In this document: piece by piece, positions 17,585 through 25,933 of the stretch
How positions within the stretch are numbered: the first letter of the stretch is position 1
How the letters are laid out: each line of letters starts with the position of its first letter
Origin: Verrucomicrobia subdivision 3 bacterium UBA693
GTDB taxonomy: Bacteria > Verrucomicrobiota > Verrucomicrobiia > Limisphaerales > UBA8199
Direction: 5' to 3'
NCBI GenBank assembly: GCA_002298785.1
Contig: DBMR01000091.1
Span: 15,996-54,057 of the forward strand
Length of the DNA: 38,062 nt
Translations under genes and position numbers: made by a program
The notes under the pieces: model-generated
What the model was told of the DNA's origin: nothing
The model's input: only the letters and a program-made list of their open reading frames with translations
Databases searched by the model: none

Positions 17585-19498
17585 ATGAAAACCAACGTGC
17601 CTGTGCATCACTGGAAAACGCTAATGAGCGTGCTTTCCTCAATGGTCCTGCTGTCGTATGCCGCCGCGGAGGATTGGCCGCAATGGCAGGGGCCTGACCG
17701 AACCGGTATTTCGAAGGAACAAGGGTTGCTCAAAGAATGGCCGAAAGACGGCCCGCCGCTTGCCTGGAAAATCCAGGGACTCGGCGGCGGCGATAGCGCT
17801 CCCGCCGTTGCCTCCGGGCAAATCTTCGGCATGGGCAACCGTGGTGAAGACGAGGTGGTGTGGGCTTTGTCTGAAAAGGACGGCAAAGAGACTTGGGTTA
17901 CCCGGCTTGGCCCCGCCTTCAAACAGCAGCCGTCGCAGGGAAAAGAAGGGCCGGGAGGAACTCCTACGGTCGACGGCGAGCGGCTTTATGTCGAAGGCAT
18001 GGGTGGCGAGATTGCCTGCCTCCAGGTGAAGGACGGCGAGATTCTTTGGCAGCGCAACCTGGTACGCGACTTTGGTGGGCGCACGCCCATGTGGAGCTAC
18101 CGCGAATCGCTGCTGGTTGATGGCGACAAACTGGTCTGCACGCCGGGCGGTGAAGACGCGACTATGGTCGCTCTCGACAAGTTGACCGGCAAAACGATCT
18201 GGAAAAGCCAGGTGCCCGGCGGTTCGGGCGCGGGCCCAGGCGGCCCTGGTGGTCCTGGAGCTCCTGGCGGACCGGGCGGGCGCAGTGGTGCTCCGACGAC
18301 TACAATCGCTGGAACCAAAGATCCGGGCCTGTTCCTGAGTGAGCATTGGGGGATGCGGGCGTTCTCCTGCAAGCTTCCCAATGGCAAATACCTCGCGAAG
18401 CTCTACTTTGCGGAAAACTACGAAGGCATCACTCGCGCGGGCCAGCGCGTCTTTTCCCTCGACGTCCAGGGACATGAAATAAAGGACTTTGACATTTGGG
18501 TGAAAGCGGGCGGTCCGAAGCGCGCCTATGTGGAAAGCGTACCAGTGGAGGTTACCACTGGGGAATTCCGCATCGCCTTCACACCGCAGGTTGAGAACCC
18601 GGCCATCAACGCTATTGAAATCATTCCGCAGTCGGAGTCTGCAGCCGGCGCGGCGCCGTCCTCCCCGACCGTACGCATCAAAGCGGGTCTTTCCGCGCCG
18701 TTCACAGATTCGAACGGCCAGGTCTGGCAGGCGGATACCGGTTTTGAGGGAGGCAACGTGAACCAGTTCGCCGCTGGTCCAGGCGGGCCTCCGGGTGGCG
18801 GTCCGGGCGGGCCTGGCCGCGGCCCCGGCGGTTTTGGTGGTTCGGGCGCGGGCTATGCCTCGGCGATTGCGATTGATTTCGAAGGTCAACGCCAATACGT
18901 GCAATTGACCTCTAAAGCGCTCGTCGGTGTCGCGGCGTCCGACGGCAAGCTGCTGTGGCGCTATGACGCCCCCGCCAATCGCATGGGCATTAACTGCTCC
19001 ACACCGGTTTATGGTGACGGCATGGTCTTTGCCGCGTCGGCTTATGGTGCGGGCGGCGGGTTGGTGAAGCTCAGCAAGGACGCGAGCGGTGCGGTCAAAG
19101 CCGAGGAAGTTTATGCCACGCGCAAGATGCAGAACCATCACGGCGGCATGATTCTCCTGGACGGAAGCCTTTACGGAGCCAACGGCGGGAATGAAGGCGG
19201 TTTCCTGATCTGTCTCGACTTCAAAACCGGAACTGTCCGGTGGGACGAGCGAGACGACGCCGAACGCCGGGCGCCGAAGGGCGCGATCGCGATGGCGGAC
19301 GGACGGCTGTACTATCGCACTGAAAAGGGGATCATGCTTCTGATCGAGCCAAGCCCGAAGGAATATCTCGAGCGCGGCCGATTCGAGCAGCCGGATCGCA
19401 CCAAGCTGCCCGCCTGGGCGCATCCCGTGATCGCCAATGGCAAACTGTATGTGCGCGATCAGGACGTTTTGTTCTGTTACGACGTGAAGGCGAAATGA
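17585..19498 (+). CDS. secreted PQQ-type beta-propeller protein with inserted, permuted malectin-like domain
   Basis: The product is 637 residues with a signal peptide at about 1-28. The propeller begins with DWPQWQGPDRTG, a common start in Planctomycetes and Verrucomicrobia. Repeats such as DGKETW, DGEILWQR, TGKTIWKS, DGKLLWRY and TGTVRWDE mark blades. Between blades (about 211-420) sit a Gly-rich tract, a malectin C-terminal half (239-348), a malectin N-terminal half (361-395) and a second Gly-rich tract, so the malectin halves are in reversed order. Propellers of this type act as scaffolds or quinoprotein-like enzymes in the periplasm. No catalytic quinone site can be assigned. It lies 24 bp after the CotH gene in the same operon. 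Confidence 0.88.
   Translation: MKTNVPVHHWKTLMSVLSSMVLLSYAAAEDWPQWQGPDRTGISKEQGLLKEWPKDGPPLAWKIQGLGGGDSAPAVASGQIFGMGNRGEDEVVWALSEKDGKETWVTRLGPAFKQQPSQGKEGPGGTPTVDGERLYVEGMGGEIACLQVKDGEILWQRNLVRDFGGRTPMWSYRESLLVDGDKLVCTPGGEDATMVALDKLTGKTIWKSQVPGGSGAGPGGPGGPGAPGGPGGRSGAPTTTIAGTKDPGLFLSEHWGMRAFSCKLPNGKYLAKLYFAENYEGITRAGQRVFSLDVQGHEIKDFDIWVKAGGPKRAYVESVPVEVTTGEFRIAFTPQVENPAINAIEIIPQSESAAGAAPSSPTVRIKAGLSAPFTDSNGQVWQADTGFEGGNVNQFAAGPGGPPGGGPGGPGRGPGGFGGSGAGYASAIAIDFEGQRQYVQLTSKALVGVAASDGKLLWRYDAPANRMGINCSTPVYGDGMVFAASAYGAGGGLVKLSKDASGAVKAEEVYATRKMQNHHGGMILLDGSLYGANGGNEGGFLICLDFKTGTVRWDERDDAERRAPKGAIAMADGRLYYRTEKGIMLLIEPSPKEYLERGRFEQPDRTKLPAWAHPVIANGKLYVRDQDVLFCYDVKAK
18299..18769 (+). other. circularly permuted malectin-like domain (within the propeller gene)
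   Basis: In standard malectin domains the order is an N-part (IR-N-AGG, then Y-TDS-G-W-AD-GF-GG) followed by a C-part (YQSERWG, then Y-FAE, GQRVF and NAIEI). Here the C-part comes first (LFLSEHWG, KLYFAENY, GQRVFSLDV, INAIEI at 18299-18628). The N-part follows (VRIKAG, FTDSNGQVWQADTGFEGG at 18665-18769). Both sides are flanked by Gly-rich tracts. Confidence 0.7.
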
Positions 19499-19570
19499 AA
19501 CAAGCCGCGTTTCCAAGGCAGGCATTCTTGGCAAAGTACTCCTGGCTTCAGGCCAGCAAATCAAATAGTC

Positions 19571-20260
19571 ATGCAAATCGAACAATCCCTACGTGAACTC
19601 CTCTGGAATCCGGAAATGATCGCCGGATTGCCCAAGCTGATCCTAAGCCTCGGCATTGCCGCGTTGCTCGGACTGGTTCTCGGGCAAGTGTATATCCGGT
19701 TTGGGCACTCGCTCTCCAACCGGCGACTCTTTGCCCGGAACTTCCTGGTGCTGGTGGTCACCACGACACTGATTATCAGCATCGTGCGATCCTCCCTGGC
19801 GCTTTCTTTAGGCCTGGTAGGAGCGCTCTCAATTGTGCGCTTCCGGGCCGCCATCAAGGAACCCGAGGAGCTGGCGTTTCTATTCCTGGCCATCAGCATC
19901 GGACTCGGTTTAGGCGCCGGGCAGGCCCTGGTTACGATCGTGGCGTTAATGATCATCTTCGGCCTGATCATTATCCGGGGCCGGCTGCAACGCGAGGATC
20001 CAACCCAGCCCAACCTGTACCTCACGGTGACCAGCCCCGCCGCCGCCAAGCTCGGAGCTGAACGAATTCTCCAGGTTCTGACCGGGGTCGGAGCGACCGC
20101 AGCGTTGAAACGGTTTGATCAAACTCCGGAATCGTTGGAAGCGGCCTTCCTGGTGGACTTCAAACAAGTCGCTCACCTGGAGCAGTTCACCAACCAGTTG
20201 CGGGAGCTCAGCCCGGAGGTGCGCGTGAGTTGCCTCGATGATCGCGGCATGATCAGCTAG
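19571..20260 (+). CDS. DUF4956 family membrane protein
   Basis: The product is 229 residues. Hydrophobic segments lie at about 21-43, 57-84, 100-118 and 119-136, and a soluble alpha/beta domain of about 85 residues follows. The DUF4956 hallmark GALSIVRFRAAIKEPEELAF spans 84-103. The C-terminal domain (LYLTVTSPAAAKLG, AFLVDFKQVAHLEQF) resembles a small ferredoxin-like regulatory domain. In many bacteria this family is encoded beside VTC-type polyphosphate polymerases and CotH proteins, the arrangement seen here with 72 bp before it and 20 bp after. The molecular function is unknown. A channel or adaptor for polyphosphate across the membrane is a hypothesis only. Confidence 0.9.
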   Translation: MQIEQSLRELLWNPEMIAGLPKLILSLGIAALLGLVLGQVYIRFGHSLSNRRLFARNFLVLVVTTTLIISIVRSSLALSLGLVGALSIVRFRAAIKEPEELAFLFLAISIGLGLGAGQALVTIVALMIIFGLIIIRGRLQREDPTQPNLYLTVTSPAAAKLGAERILQVLTGVGATAALKRFDQTPESLEAAFLVDFKQVAHLEQFTNQLRELSPEVRVSCLDDRGMIS

Positions 20261-20280
20261 CGGCCACCCATCAACTCCTC

Positions 20281-20961
20281 ATGGCACACCCGCTTCCCAA
20301 TTTGCGGTACGAGAAGAAATTCGTCGCCGACGGATTCACGGTGGCCGAGGTTCTGGCTACGATTCAGCGACACCCAGCAGCGTTCCGCGAAGCGTATCCG
20401 CCACGGATAGTGAACAACGTCTATTTCGATTCGCCGACCCGCCGGGATTACCTCGATCACGTCCACGGGACCGCCAATCGCTCCAAGACGCGGGTGCGCT
20501 GGTACGGGCCGCAATTCGAAGTGGCCGATCGCCCCGTGCTGGAGCGGAAGCTCAAACGCGGTACAGTCAGTGGGAAGGAGAGTTACGCGCTTCCGGAGTT
20601 CTCGGTGGGTGGCGGTGGCTTTCGTGCCGCGGCGGTGGCCGCCTTTGACCAGGATGCTGTTCCGCCAATGCTGCGGGCGTGTTTGCACCCCCTCGAACCC
20701 GCCCTGTTCAATCGTTATCACCGACGCTATTTCATTTGTCGCAGCCAGAAATTTCGCCTGACTGTCGACTCCGGACTTCAGTTCGCCAGCGTTCAAACCA
20801 ACCGCAAGTCATGGCTCGATTCCAACCCGGCGGTAGCGACGGTGGTTATCGAGCTCAAGTTCGGACCGGAAGTTGCCGAGGACGCTGAGGTCATCACCAA
20901 CGCGCTGCCGTATCGGCTGTGCCGCTTTTCAAAATACGTTGCGGGAATCGAGCGGCTGTAA
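20281..20961 (+). CDS. VTC domain polyphosphate polymerase-like protein
   Basis: A 226-residue cytosolic protein with no signal peptide. It matches the VTC (CYTH/triphosphate tunnel) fold: RYEKKF at 9-14, VYFDS at 47-51, basic tunnel strand K69-R71-R73, ERKLKRG at 88-94, RYHRRYF at 145-151, and the metal-site strand VIELKF at 189-194, ending with KY near 218. In yeast Vtc4 this fold polymerises ATP gamma-phosphate into polyphosphate. Catalytic activity of the bacterial homologue is inferred from retained basic and acidic residues. It is the last gene of the sigma-CotH-DUF4956 block. Confidence 0.9.
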   Translation: MAHPLPNLRYEKKFVADGFTVAEVLATIQRHPAAFREAYPPRIVNNVYFDSPTRRDYLDHVHGTANRSKTRVRWYGPQFEVADRPVLERKLKRGTVSGKESYALPEFSVGGGGFRAAAVAAFDQDAVPPMLRACLHPLEPALFNRYHRRYFICRSQKFRLTVDSGLQFASVQTNRKSWLDSNPAVATVVIELKFGPEVAEDAEVITNALPYRLCRFSKYVAGIERL

Positions 20962-21287
20962 GCTGGAACCGTTTCATTCGTTTGAAGGTTCTCGGCGAAT
21001 GATTGGTGAGTTGGCCACGTCCGGCCCCATGAATGCACTCTGAAGCTGTCCCAGATGATTTTCAATACTCCCGTCATCCACACAACATCCAAACTATAGG
21101 GTCACTGGAATGGTTGCGGTCATCATGATCCAATGCCCGAATGGTCACCGGTGGGCCGCCCGCGACATGTTTCTCCAAACCGCCACGCAAGTCTTTCAAC
21201 CATAGCCCGCCCATCTTTGGCCCGGCGTTTCAGGAACTCGCGGGCTAATCCGCTTCCCCTGCATCGCTCCAATCACCTTACGTCGTA
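20962..21287. other. intergenic region with possible mini-ORF
   Basis: This is 326 bp between the VTC gene and a convergent membrane-protein gene. No terminator was recognised. A 26-codon plus-strand ORF at 21125-21205 encodes a peptide beginning MIQCPNGHRWAA. Its CPNGH looks like half of a zinc ribbon, perhaps a remnant of a larger gene's start. Nothing else is supported. Confidence 0.35.
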
Positions 21288-21659
21288 TCAAACCAGAGAC
21301 ACGAGAATCATGAAGAGCAGCCAGACGACTCCACACCAAAACATCGCACGACTTAGCCAGACGCCTGTCCGGGCCAGGCGGCACTCCGAGGTTTCGCCTG
21401 CGTCCTGACCCAGGTGTTTGAGAGCACGTCCCCCAAGCGCGAGCGCGATGGGACCGCCCACGGTCCAGGCGCCCAGCGTCAGTGGTAAGACCAGGAAGGT
21501 GAGCACGAGCCCGCCCTGGTCGTTAAAAGTTCCGTGTGGCCGCGTCAACACCCAAGCCCACGTGGCGATCACTACGAGCCAGGCGACGATGGCCAGGAAG
21601 CAGCTGGCGCTTCCGCACAGCGTTCCCTGGTCGGTGGATTTGTCGGGTTGCGAATTCAT
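21288..21659 (-). CDS. small hypothetical membrane protein
   Basis: The ATG at 21659 has AAAGGA 9 nt upstream and is preferred to the upstream start at 21716. The product is 123 residues with a short polar N-terminus (NSQPDKSTDQG), then three hydrophobic stretches (SCFLAIVAWLVVIATWAWVL, LVLTFLVLPLTLGAWTVGG, and the C-terminal FWCGVVWLLFMILVSLV). No family was recognised. It is probably an inner-membrane protein. Confidence 0.65.
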   Translation of the reverse strand: MNSQPDKSTDQGTLCGSASCFLAIVAWLVVIATWAWVLTRPHGTFNDQGGLVLTFLVLPLTLGAWTVGGPIALALGGRALKHLGQDAGETSECRLARTGVWLSRAMFWCGVVWLLFMILVSLV

Positions 21660-21826
21660 ACCTGTTTGTCCTTTCGCCTCTTCGGGCCGGCCGGCATGAA
21701 AGTCGTCGGACGCCACGGCCCGAAGTCATTTCCGCTTGCTTCACCATAAGCATACTCCTCCAGGCAAGAGCTGGCGAACTTGGGATTGGCAGGCCACTGG
21801 GAAGGACAGGATGTCAGGATGCGCAT
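21656..21826 (-). CDS. possible small ORF coupled to the membrane protein
   Basis: A 56-codon ORF whose TGA overlaps the ATG of the downstream membrane protein (ATGA). The peptide contains CPSQWPANP and ends with KRRKDKQV. It has no recognisable ribosome site or family. Only the coupling-type overlap argues that it is real. Confidence 0.2.
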   Translation of the reverse strand: MRILTSCPSQWPANPKFASSCLEEYAYGEASGNDFGPWRPTTFMPAGPKRRKDKQV

Positions 21827-21909
21827 GATGGGAAATCCCGAGCGCTGCAATTGTCCCAGCCGGCGGACTCCTCCTTGCGACCGGGGTCAATTCCGGCGGC
21901 CAGACTCTC

Positions 21910-23724
21910 TCACTTCACCAGGATGACTTTGATGCCATCAGCTTCAACTCCACCCGGAGTTAGCGACAGCTCGTGGCGGGCGTCGGAGTTATCGCGATCG
22001 GCCACCTGGACACGGAACCGGAAGCTGGAACCGACCTGGAGCACGAGCGGGCGGTTGAGCCGGGCTGGTATGGCAGCTTCATAAATGGTATGCCCGGCGG
22101 CGCGACGCACCGCCAACTGCACATCCTTGTTCACCGTTTCGGCTGAAAGGCCTTCGCCGAAGTAAGAGAAAACTTCCGGGCCATGCTGCGTCAGCGAAAC
22201 ACCCCAGCCCCAATGGTCGACCCCAAACTCAATGGCATCCGCCAGCCACACAATGTCTCCCGCGTAGGGCTGGCAATGATCGTTATCCGTGATGTCAAAC
22301 GCCAGATACAGATTCTGCTCATCCCACATCACGCGACCTTCGCCGCTCAAATCCGCCGGGTCATAACGGCCTGCTTCAAACCCGGACACGTACGTTAACG
22401 CGATGGGTTTCGCCGACTGCCATTCGTCCAAAACACCATCGAGGTGCACCGGTCCGCGCGCACGAATCGCCTGCGCGACGGGAACGAAGGGGAGTTCGGT
22501 GATCACGTTGATCGGTGGACCGAAACGGGTCTGGGGATAGCGCGTCTTGAACGAGGGGACGGGAAACCGGGCTGCGGCGGCGCTGAGCGCACTCACATGG
22601 AAGCGCAGCTCAACCGTGATCTTTGCTCCCGCGGTGTAGTTCGTGCTCAACGGTTCCACTTTCCAGCCCGTCGGCACCTCCCAAGTGAGCGACGCACTGA
22701 ACGGCTTCTCGGCGGGGTTGACCACTCGAACCGTGACCTCACGATCGACCGATTGTCCCATCGGAACCTCCACCGGATCACACGACACCAGGCGATGGCG
22801 AATATCGTACAACTCCGCCGCGCGCTGGCTCGTGAACACGTCGGAGGCCAGCACGCTGCCGGGCTTGATCACCGACCAGCTCACCTCTTCACCCCGGACC
22901 CGAACCAGCAGATAGTGATTAAAGCGGCCCTCTGGCTCGCCGTCACTGCCGAACCTCGCGCCACCGGCACAGATGACGTAATGCACCCCGTCCCGGACGC
23001 CGAAATCCTGGTAGCCGTGCTCGTGGCCCGCAAACACCGCCCGCACCGGGTGCCCGCGGAACAGGTCGGCCGTGCGTTTCCATCGTTTGGCCCACACTTC
23101 CTCGATCTTGCCCGGGTCCTCATACGACGAGAAATAGGGCTGATGCATGAAGATGAGGATATTCTTGGCCCGGGTGGACTCGAGTTCGCGTTTGAGCCAG
23201 GCGAACTGGGTCTCGGAGATCTCATCAAGCGCATCCACCTCCTCGGTGTCGAGGAAAATGAAGCGCGTGTTGCCATAGGAAAAGGCGTAATAGGTCGGAC
23301 CCATGCGTTCGACCCAAAGCCGCTCGGACAAAGCGTCGCTGATGTCGTGGTTGCCCGGAGCCGAAAAATAGGGCACCCGGCATTCCGCGATCGTCTTTTC
23401 GAACAAGTCCCATTGGGGCGGTACATTGTTCGCCGAGCCGCCCAGGATCAGGTCCCCCACTTCGACCGCAAAGGCCGGTTTCAACAGGTTCCACTCACGG
23501 ATCATGCCTTTGAAGATGTCCGTTTGATAGATGAGTTGCCGATTAGAGTGCGTGTCGCCCGTGACCACGAAATCGAAGGCCTCCGGCGACGCCGGCGGCG
23601 TGTTGCTAAGTTGCGCCAGTGACTGGAGAATGATCGGTTCCGCGGCGGCACCAACTTGAACGCTCATCAAGAGAACCGCAGCTCCTAATGCCAAGGCAGT
23701 CGGGAATGGACGGGCTAGCTTCAT
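21910..23724 (-). CDS. secreted metallophosphoesterase with C-terminal CBM9-like domain
   Basis: The ATG at 23724 has AGGAG 9 nt upstream, so the longer reading from 23772 is unlikely. The product is 604 residues with a signal peptide at about 1-28. The calcineurin-like metal sites are GD57TH59, GD91LI, GN125H126D, H194 (FMHQP) and GH234EH236G. A middle Ig-like region (about 320-415) follows, then a C-terminal domain (VHLDGVLDEWQSAKP, LYLAFDITDND, AIEFGVD) of the CBM9/DOMON-like type found on extracellular enzymes. It likely hydrolyses phosphate esters or diesters outside the inner membrane. The substrate is unknown. It is monocistronic. Confidence 0.9.
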   Translation of the reverse strand: MKLARPFPTALALGAAVLLMSVQVGAAAEPIILQSLAQLSNTPPASPEAFDFVVTGDTHSNRQLIYQTDIFKGMIREWNLLKPAFAVEVGDLILGGSANNVPPQWDLFEKTIAECRVPYFSAPGNHDISDALSERLWVERMGPTYYAFSYGNTRFIFLDTEEVDALDEISETQFAWLKRELESTRAKNILIFMHQPYFSSYEDPGKIEEVWAKRWKRTADLFRGHPVRAVFAGHEHGYQDFGVRDGVHYVICAGGARFGSDGEPEGRFNHYLLVRVRGEEVSWSVIKPGSVLASDVFTSQRAAELYDIRHRLVSCDPVEVPMGQSVDREVTVRVVNPAEKPFSASLTWEVPTGWKVEPLSTNYTAGAKITVELRFHVSALSAAAARFPVPSFKTRYPQTRFGPPINVITELPFVPVAQAIRARGPVHLDGVLDEWQSAKPIALTYVSGFEAGRYDPADLSGEGRVMWDEQNLYLAFDITDNDHCQPYAGDIVWLADAIEFGVDHWGWGVSLTQHGPEVFSYFGEGLSAETVNKDVQLAVRRAAGHTIYEAAIPARLNRPLVLQVGSSFRFRVQVADRDNSDARHELSLTPGGVEADGIKVILVK

Positions 23725-23960
23725 GTTGAACGTCTCCTGAGTACCGAAAAGGTGGTGTTGAGGCAATCCCAAGTCAGCGGATCAGGGGGGGGTGCTCGGG
23801 ATCGCCGGTGTGAAACATGCCGACGGGTCGGAGTTCAGGGAGTCCGAGTTGAGCGGGCCAGAGCTGGTTCGGGCATTCTGTTTTTGACTGTGTCAAAGTC
23901 GCATGCCATTGACGCGCCCCTCAACGTGGCTCATCCTTGGTGTTGAGCAGAGGTGGCGTT

Positions 23961-24215
23961 ATGTGGCAGAGCTACATTTTTGGCATGCATTGGAAGCACG
24001 GCGGCAAGATGTATTACGATGAGTTGACCGCCGAGTCGCAAGAAGAGGCAGCCGAGTATTTTATTGACCACTGCCGCGACGACGTCAGCTTGGTTCGCGT
24101 CGAGTTGATTGGCCCGGATGACGGCGGAACCCGGGAATATGCTCATTCGCCACTTTCACCTTTCGCCCCGTTGAGGGCACGTCGCCGTTTGGACAAGGAT
24201 GAGGATGCCAGATGA
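23961..24215 (+). CDS. small hypothetical protein
   Basis: The start at 23961 has AGAGGTGG at an apt distance; the upstream ATG at 23937 has none. The 84-residue product has an aromatic N-terminus (MWQSYIFGMHWKHGGKMYYDEL), an acidic helix (AESQEEAAEYFIDHCRDD), and a polar Arg-rich tail. The first 50 residues resemble a compact alpha/beta fold that could be a conserved small protein. No family was recognised. Confidence 0.5.
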   Translation: MWQSYIFGMHWKHGGKMYYDELTAESQEEAAEYFIDHCRDDVSLVRVELIGPDDGGTREYAHSPLSPFAPLRARRRLDKDEDAR

Positions 24216-24505
24216 GATTCGCCCCGTACAAGGCAGGGCAAACGATGCCGATAGGTTGTCTTAGTTGTGTTCTATCGCTTTGGGGCTGGCACTAATCAGC
24301 GCGGTTGTTAGTTTTCCCAAGCGATATTCATAGCCGTGCGGAGCCAAAAGAAGTTCGAACGACAGCTCGACCAGGCAAAGGCGAGGAATTTGAGTGAATC
24401 CAAAAGCTAAACAAGACGGTGCAGGCAAGGCTGGGAATACGCAGGAGGTGACAGTTGAACGACGTTGCCCTGGCCTAACCGGGAACGCTGGGCTGAGTCT
24501 CTAAC

Positions 24506-24922
24506 ATGAAACGCTTACTTGGTATCCTCGTGCTTCTGGCCGGAGTGTTACTCACCGGCTGCTATACTTACACTCAAGCCCCCGGTGCGGTCGGCAAGGT
24601 AGTTGATGCCGATACGGGAGCGCCAGTGCGAGGCGCGAAGGTGTCGAGGCCATTCATTTCTGGAGGACTGGGCGCAACGCCGGGAGCGGACCCTGACGGG
24701 CTACCGCCGGCCACGGTGACCACTGACCGCGGCGGGCAATTCGATCTTCCGCCTGTGGTGCATACGCAGATTGCTTTCATGTATCTCCACAACCCACCAA
24801 GCATGTCGGGATCATTCGCAGTTACAGCTCCAGGCTATGCAACGAACCTGGTCGAGGGCACCGCGGACTCACGTAGCCTTTGGCGGGCGAAGCTGGGGAC
24901 GGTGTTGCTGAAAAAGCAATGA
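24506..24922 (+). CDS. small lipoprotein with carboxypeptidase-regulatory-like domain
   Basis: The product is 138 residues. The type II signal peptide ends with lipobox LLTGC, making Cys19 the lipidated residue. The rest (GKVVDADTGAPVRGAKV, TTDRGGQFDLPPV, AVTAPGYATNLVEG) is one CarboxypepD_reg-like beta-sandwich, a common surface module without catalytic residues. It lies in the outer or inner membrane leaflet facing the periplasm. The role is unknown. No partner gene is adjacent. Confidence 0.8.
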   Translation: MKRLLGILVLLAGVLLTGCYTYTQAPGAVGKVVDADTGAPVRGAKVSRPFISGGLGATPGADPDGLPPATVTTDRGGQFDLPPVVHTQIAFMYLHNPPSMSGSFAVTAPGYATNLVEGTADSRSLWRAKLGTVLLKKQ

Positions 24923-25146
24923 ACGGACCATCCAATAAAGGCATGCCCCGGCACCAGATCTGCTGAGTTCAAAAACTCCGGCCGGTCCCGCCGACAATTA
25001 GATCCCCGCCCTCCGCCAGACTCCGCACCGCCATAATACCATCCCAGATTTGAGCCACTTTAACCAACTGGCTCCATTCCAAGAACTCTCCCCAACGGGC
25101 GAATAGTTTATTTGGTACTGCCACGCGGCCGGGTCTGAGTCAGGCG

Positions 25147-25734
25147 TCAGCGGCTCCGGGCTGGCCCACCAAGTTCGCGGCAGCGGAAGCACGCAGTCAG
25201 GTGGTCGTTGACCATGCCCACAGCTTGCATGAAGGCGTAGCAGATGGTTGGACCCACGAACTTGAATCCGCGCCGGAGCAGGTCTTTGCTCATGATCTCG
25301 GCTTCGGAAGTTTTGGCAGGCACATCACGCATGGTGGCACGTAGGTGCTGCAGCGGCTTATCGCCAACAAACCGCCAGAGGTAAGCCGAGAGTGACCCGA
25401 ATTCCTTCTGCACCGCCAGCACCGCCCGGGCATTCGTCACCGCCGAATTCACCTTCAAAACGTTACGAACAATCCCCGGGTCGCCCAGTAGTTGTGCAAT
25501 GCGTCGTGCGTCATAGCCCGCCACCTTGCCCGGATCAAAATTGTCGAACGCCGCGCGATATGCGGAGCGCTTTTTGAGGATGGTCGACCAACTCAATCCC
25601 GCCTGGGCTCCTTCGAGCACGAGGAATTCAAATAGTAATTGGTCGTCATGGACGGGCACTCCCCACTCGTTATCGTGATAAGCGATCATCAACGGGTCGT
25701 TGCCAGCCCAGGTGCAGCGAACTTTCGGTGTCAT
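25147..25734 (-). CDS. tag: DNA-3-methyladenine glycosylase I
   Basis: A 195-residue protein that excises 3-methyladenine from alkylated DNA (base-excision repair, cytosol). The ATG at 25734 is preferred over the TTG at 25737. The zinc-snap ligands are conserved: Cys7 (RCTW), His20 (YHDNEWG), His178 and Cys182 (NDHLTACFR). These lie close to positions 4, 17, 175 and 179 of E. coli Tag. The core motifs GLSWSTILKKR and FKFVGPTICYAFMQA are present. The C-terminus is short. It is a single gene, convergent with the lipoprotein gene across about 220 bp. Confidence 0.96.
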   Translation of the reverse strand: MTPKVRCTWAGNDPLMIAYHDNEWGVPVHDDQLLFEFLVLEGAQAGLSWSTILKKRSAYRAAFDNFDPGKVAGYDARRIAQLLGDPGIVRNVLKVNSAVTNARAVLAVQKEFGSLSAYLWRFVGDKPLQHLRATMRDVPAKTSEAEIMSKDLLRRGFKFVGPTICYAFMQAVGMVNDHLTACFRCRELGGPARSR

Positions 25735-25933
25735 CAACGGTCACCATAGGTGCACCCACCGGCATTGTCGAATCGGTTTGGACGACACCTTAATGCCGCA
25801 TGACCGCGTGGCTCCGGGTGGTCAACTGATCTCGTCAAAATTTTGTCCACTCCTCTCGGACCCACTTGTTAGCCGGGCGCTTTCGGGTTCCGTTTGTAGT
25901 TGCTCCAGAGCGCGGGAGTCCCATCATGCGCTG

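Noticed and set aside
17639..19585. A 648-codon open frame on the minus strand
   Set aside because: It is antisense to the PQQ-malectin gene, whose frame has clear domains. The reverse reading is Arg/Ala-rich without motifs, a product of high GC content.
22444..23622. A 392-codon open frame on the plus strand
   Set aside because: It is antisense to the metallophosphoesterase gene, with no recognisable domain and biased composition.
23883..23897. TTTGAC/GTCAAA inverted repeat
   Set aside because: Only 6 bp per arm with no U-tract or promoter context. Such repeats are expected by chance.
24336..24410. Short GTG-started ORF encoding a charged helical peptide (SQKKFERQLDQAK)
   Set aside because: Only 24 codons, no ribosome site, and a stop in frame shortly upstream. 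It cannot be told from chance.
24968..25150. Minus-strand open stretch containing VAQIWDGIMAVRSLAEGG
   Set aside because: It looks slightly protein-like, but has no start codon or ribosome site, overlaps the tag 3' end and matches no family I recognise.
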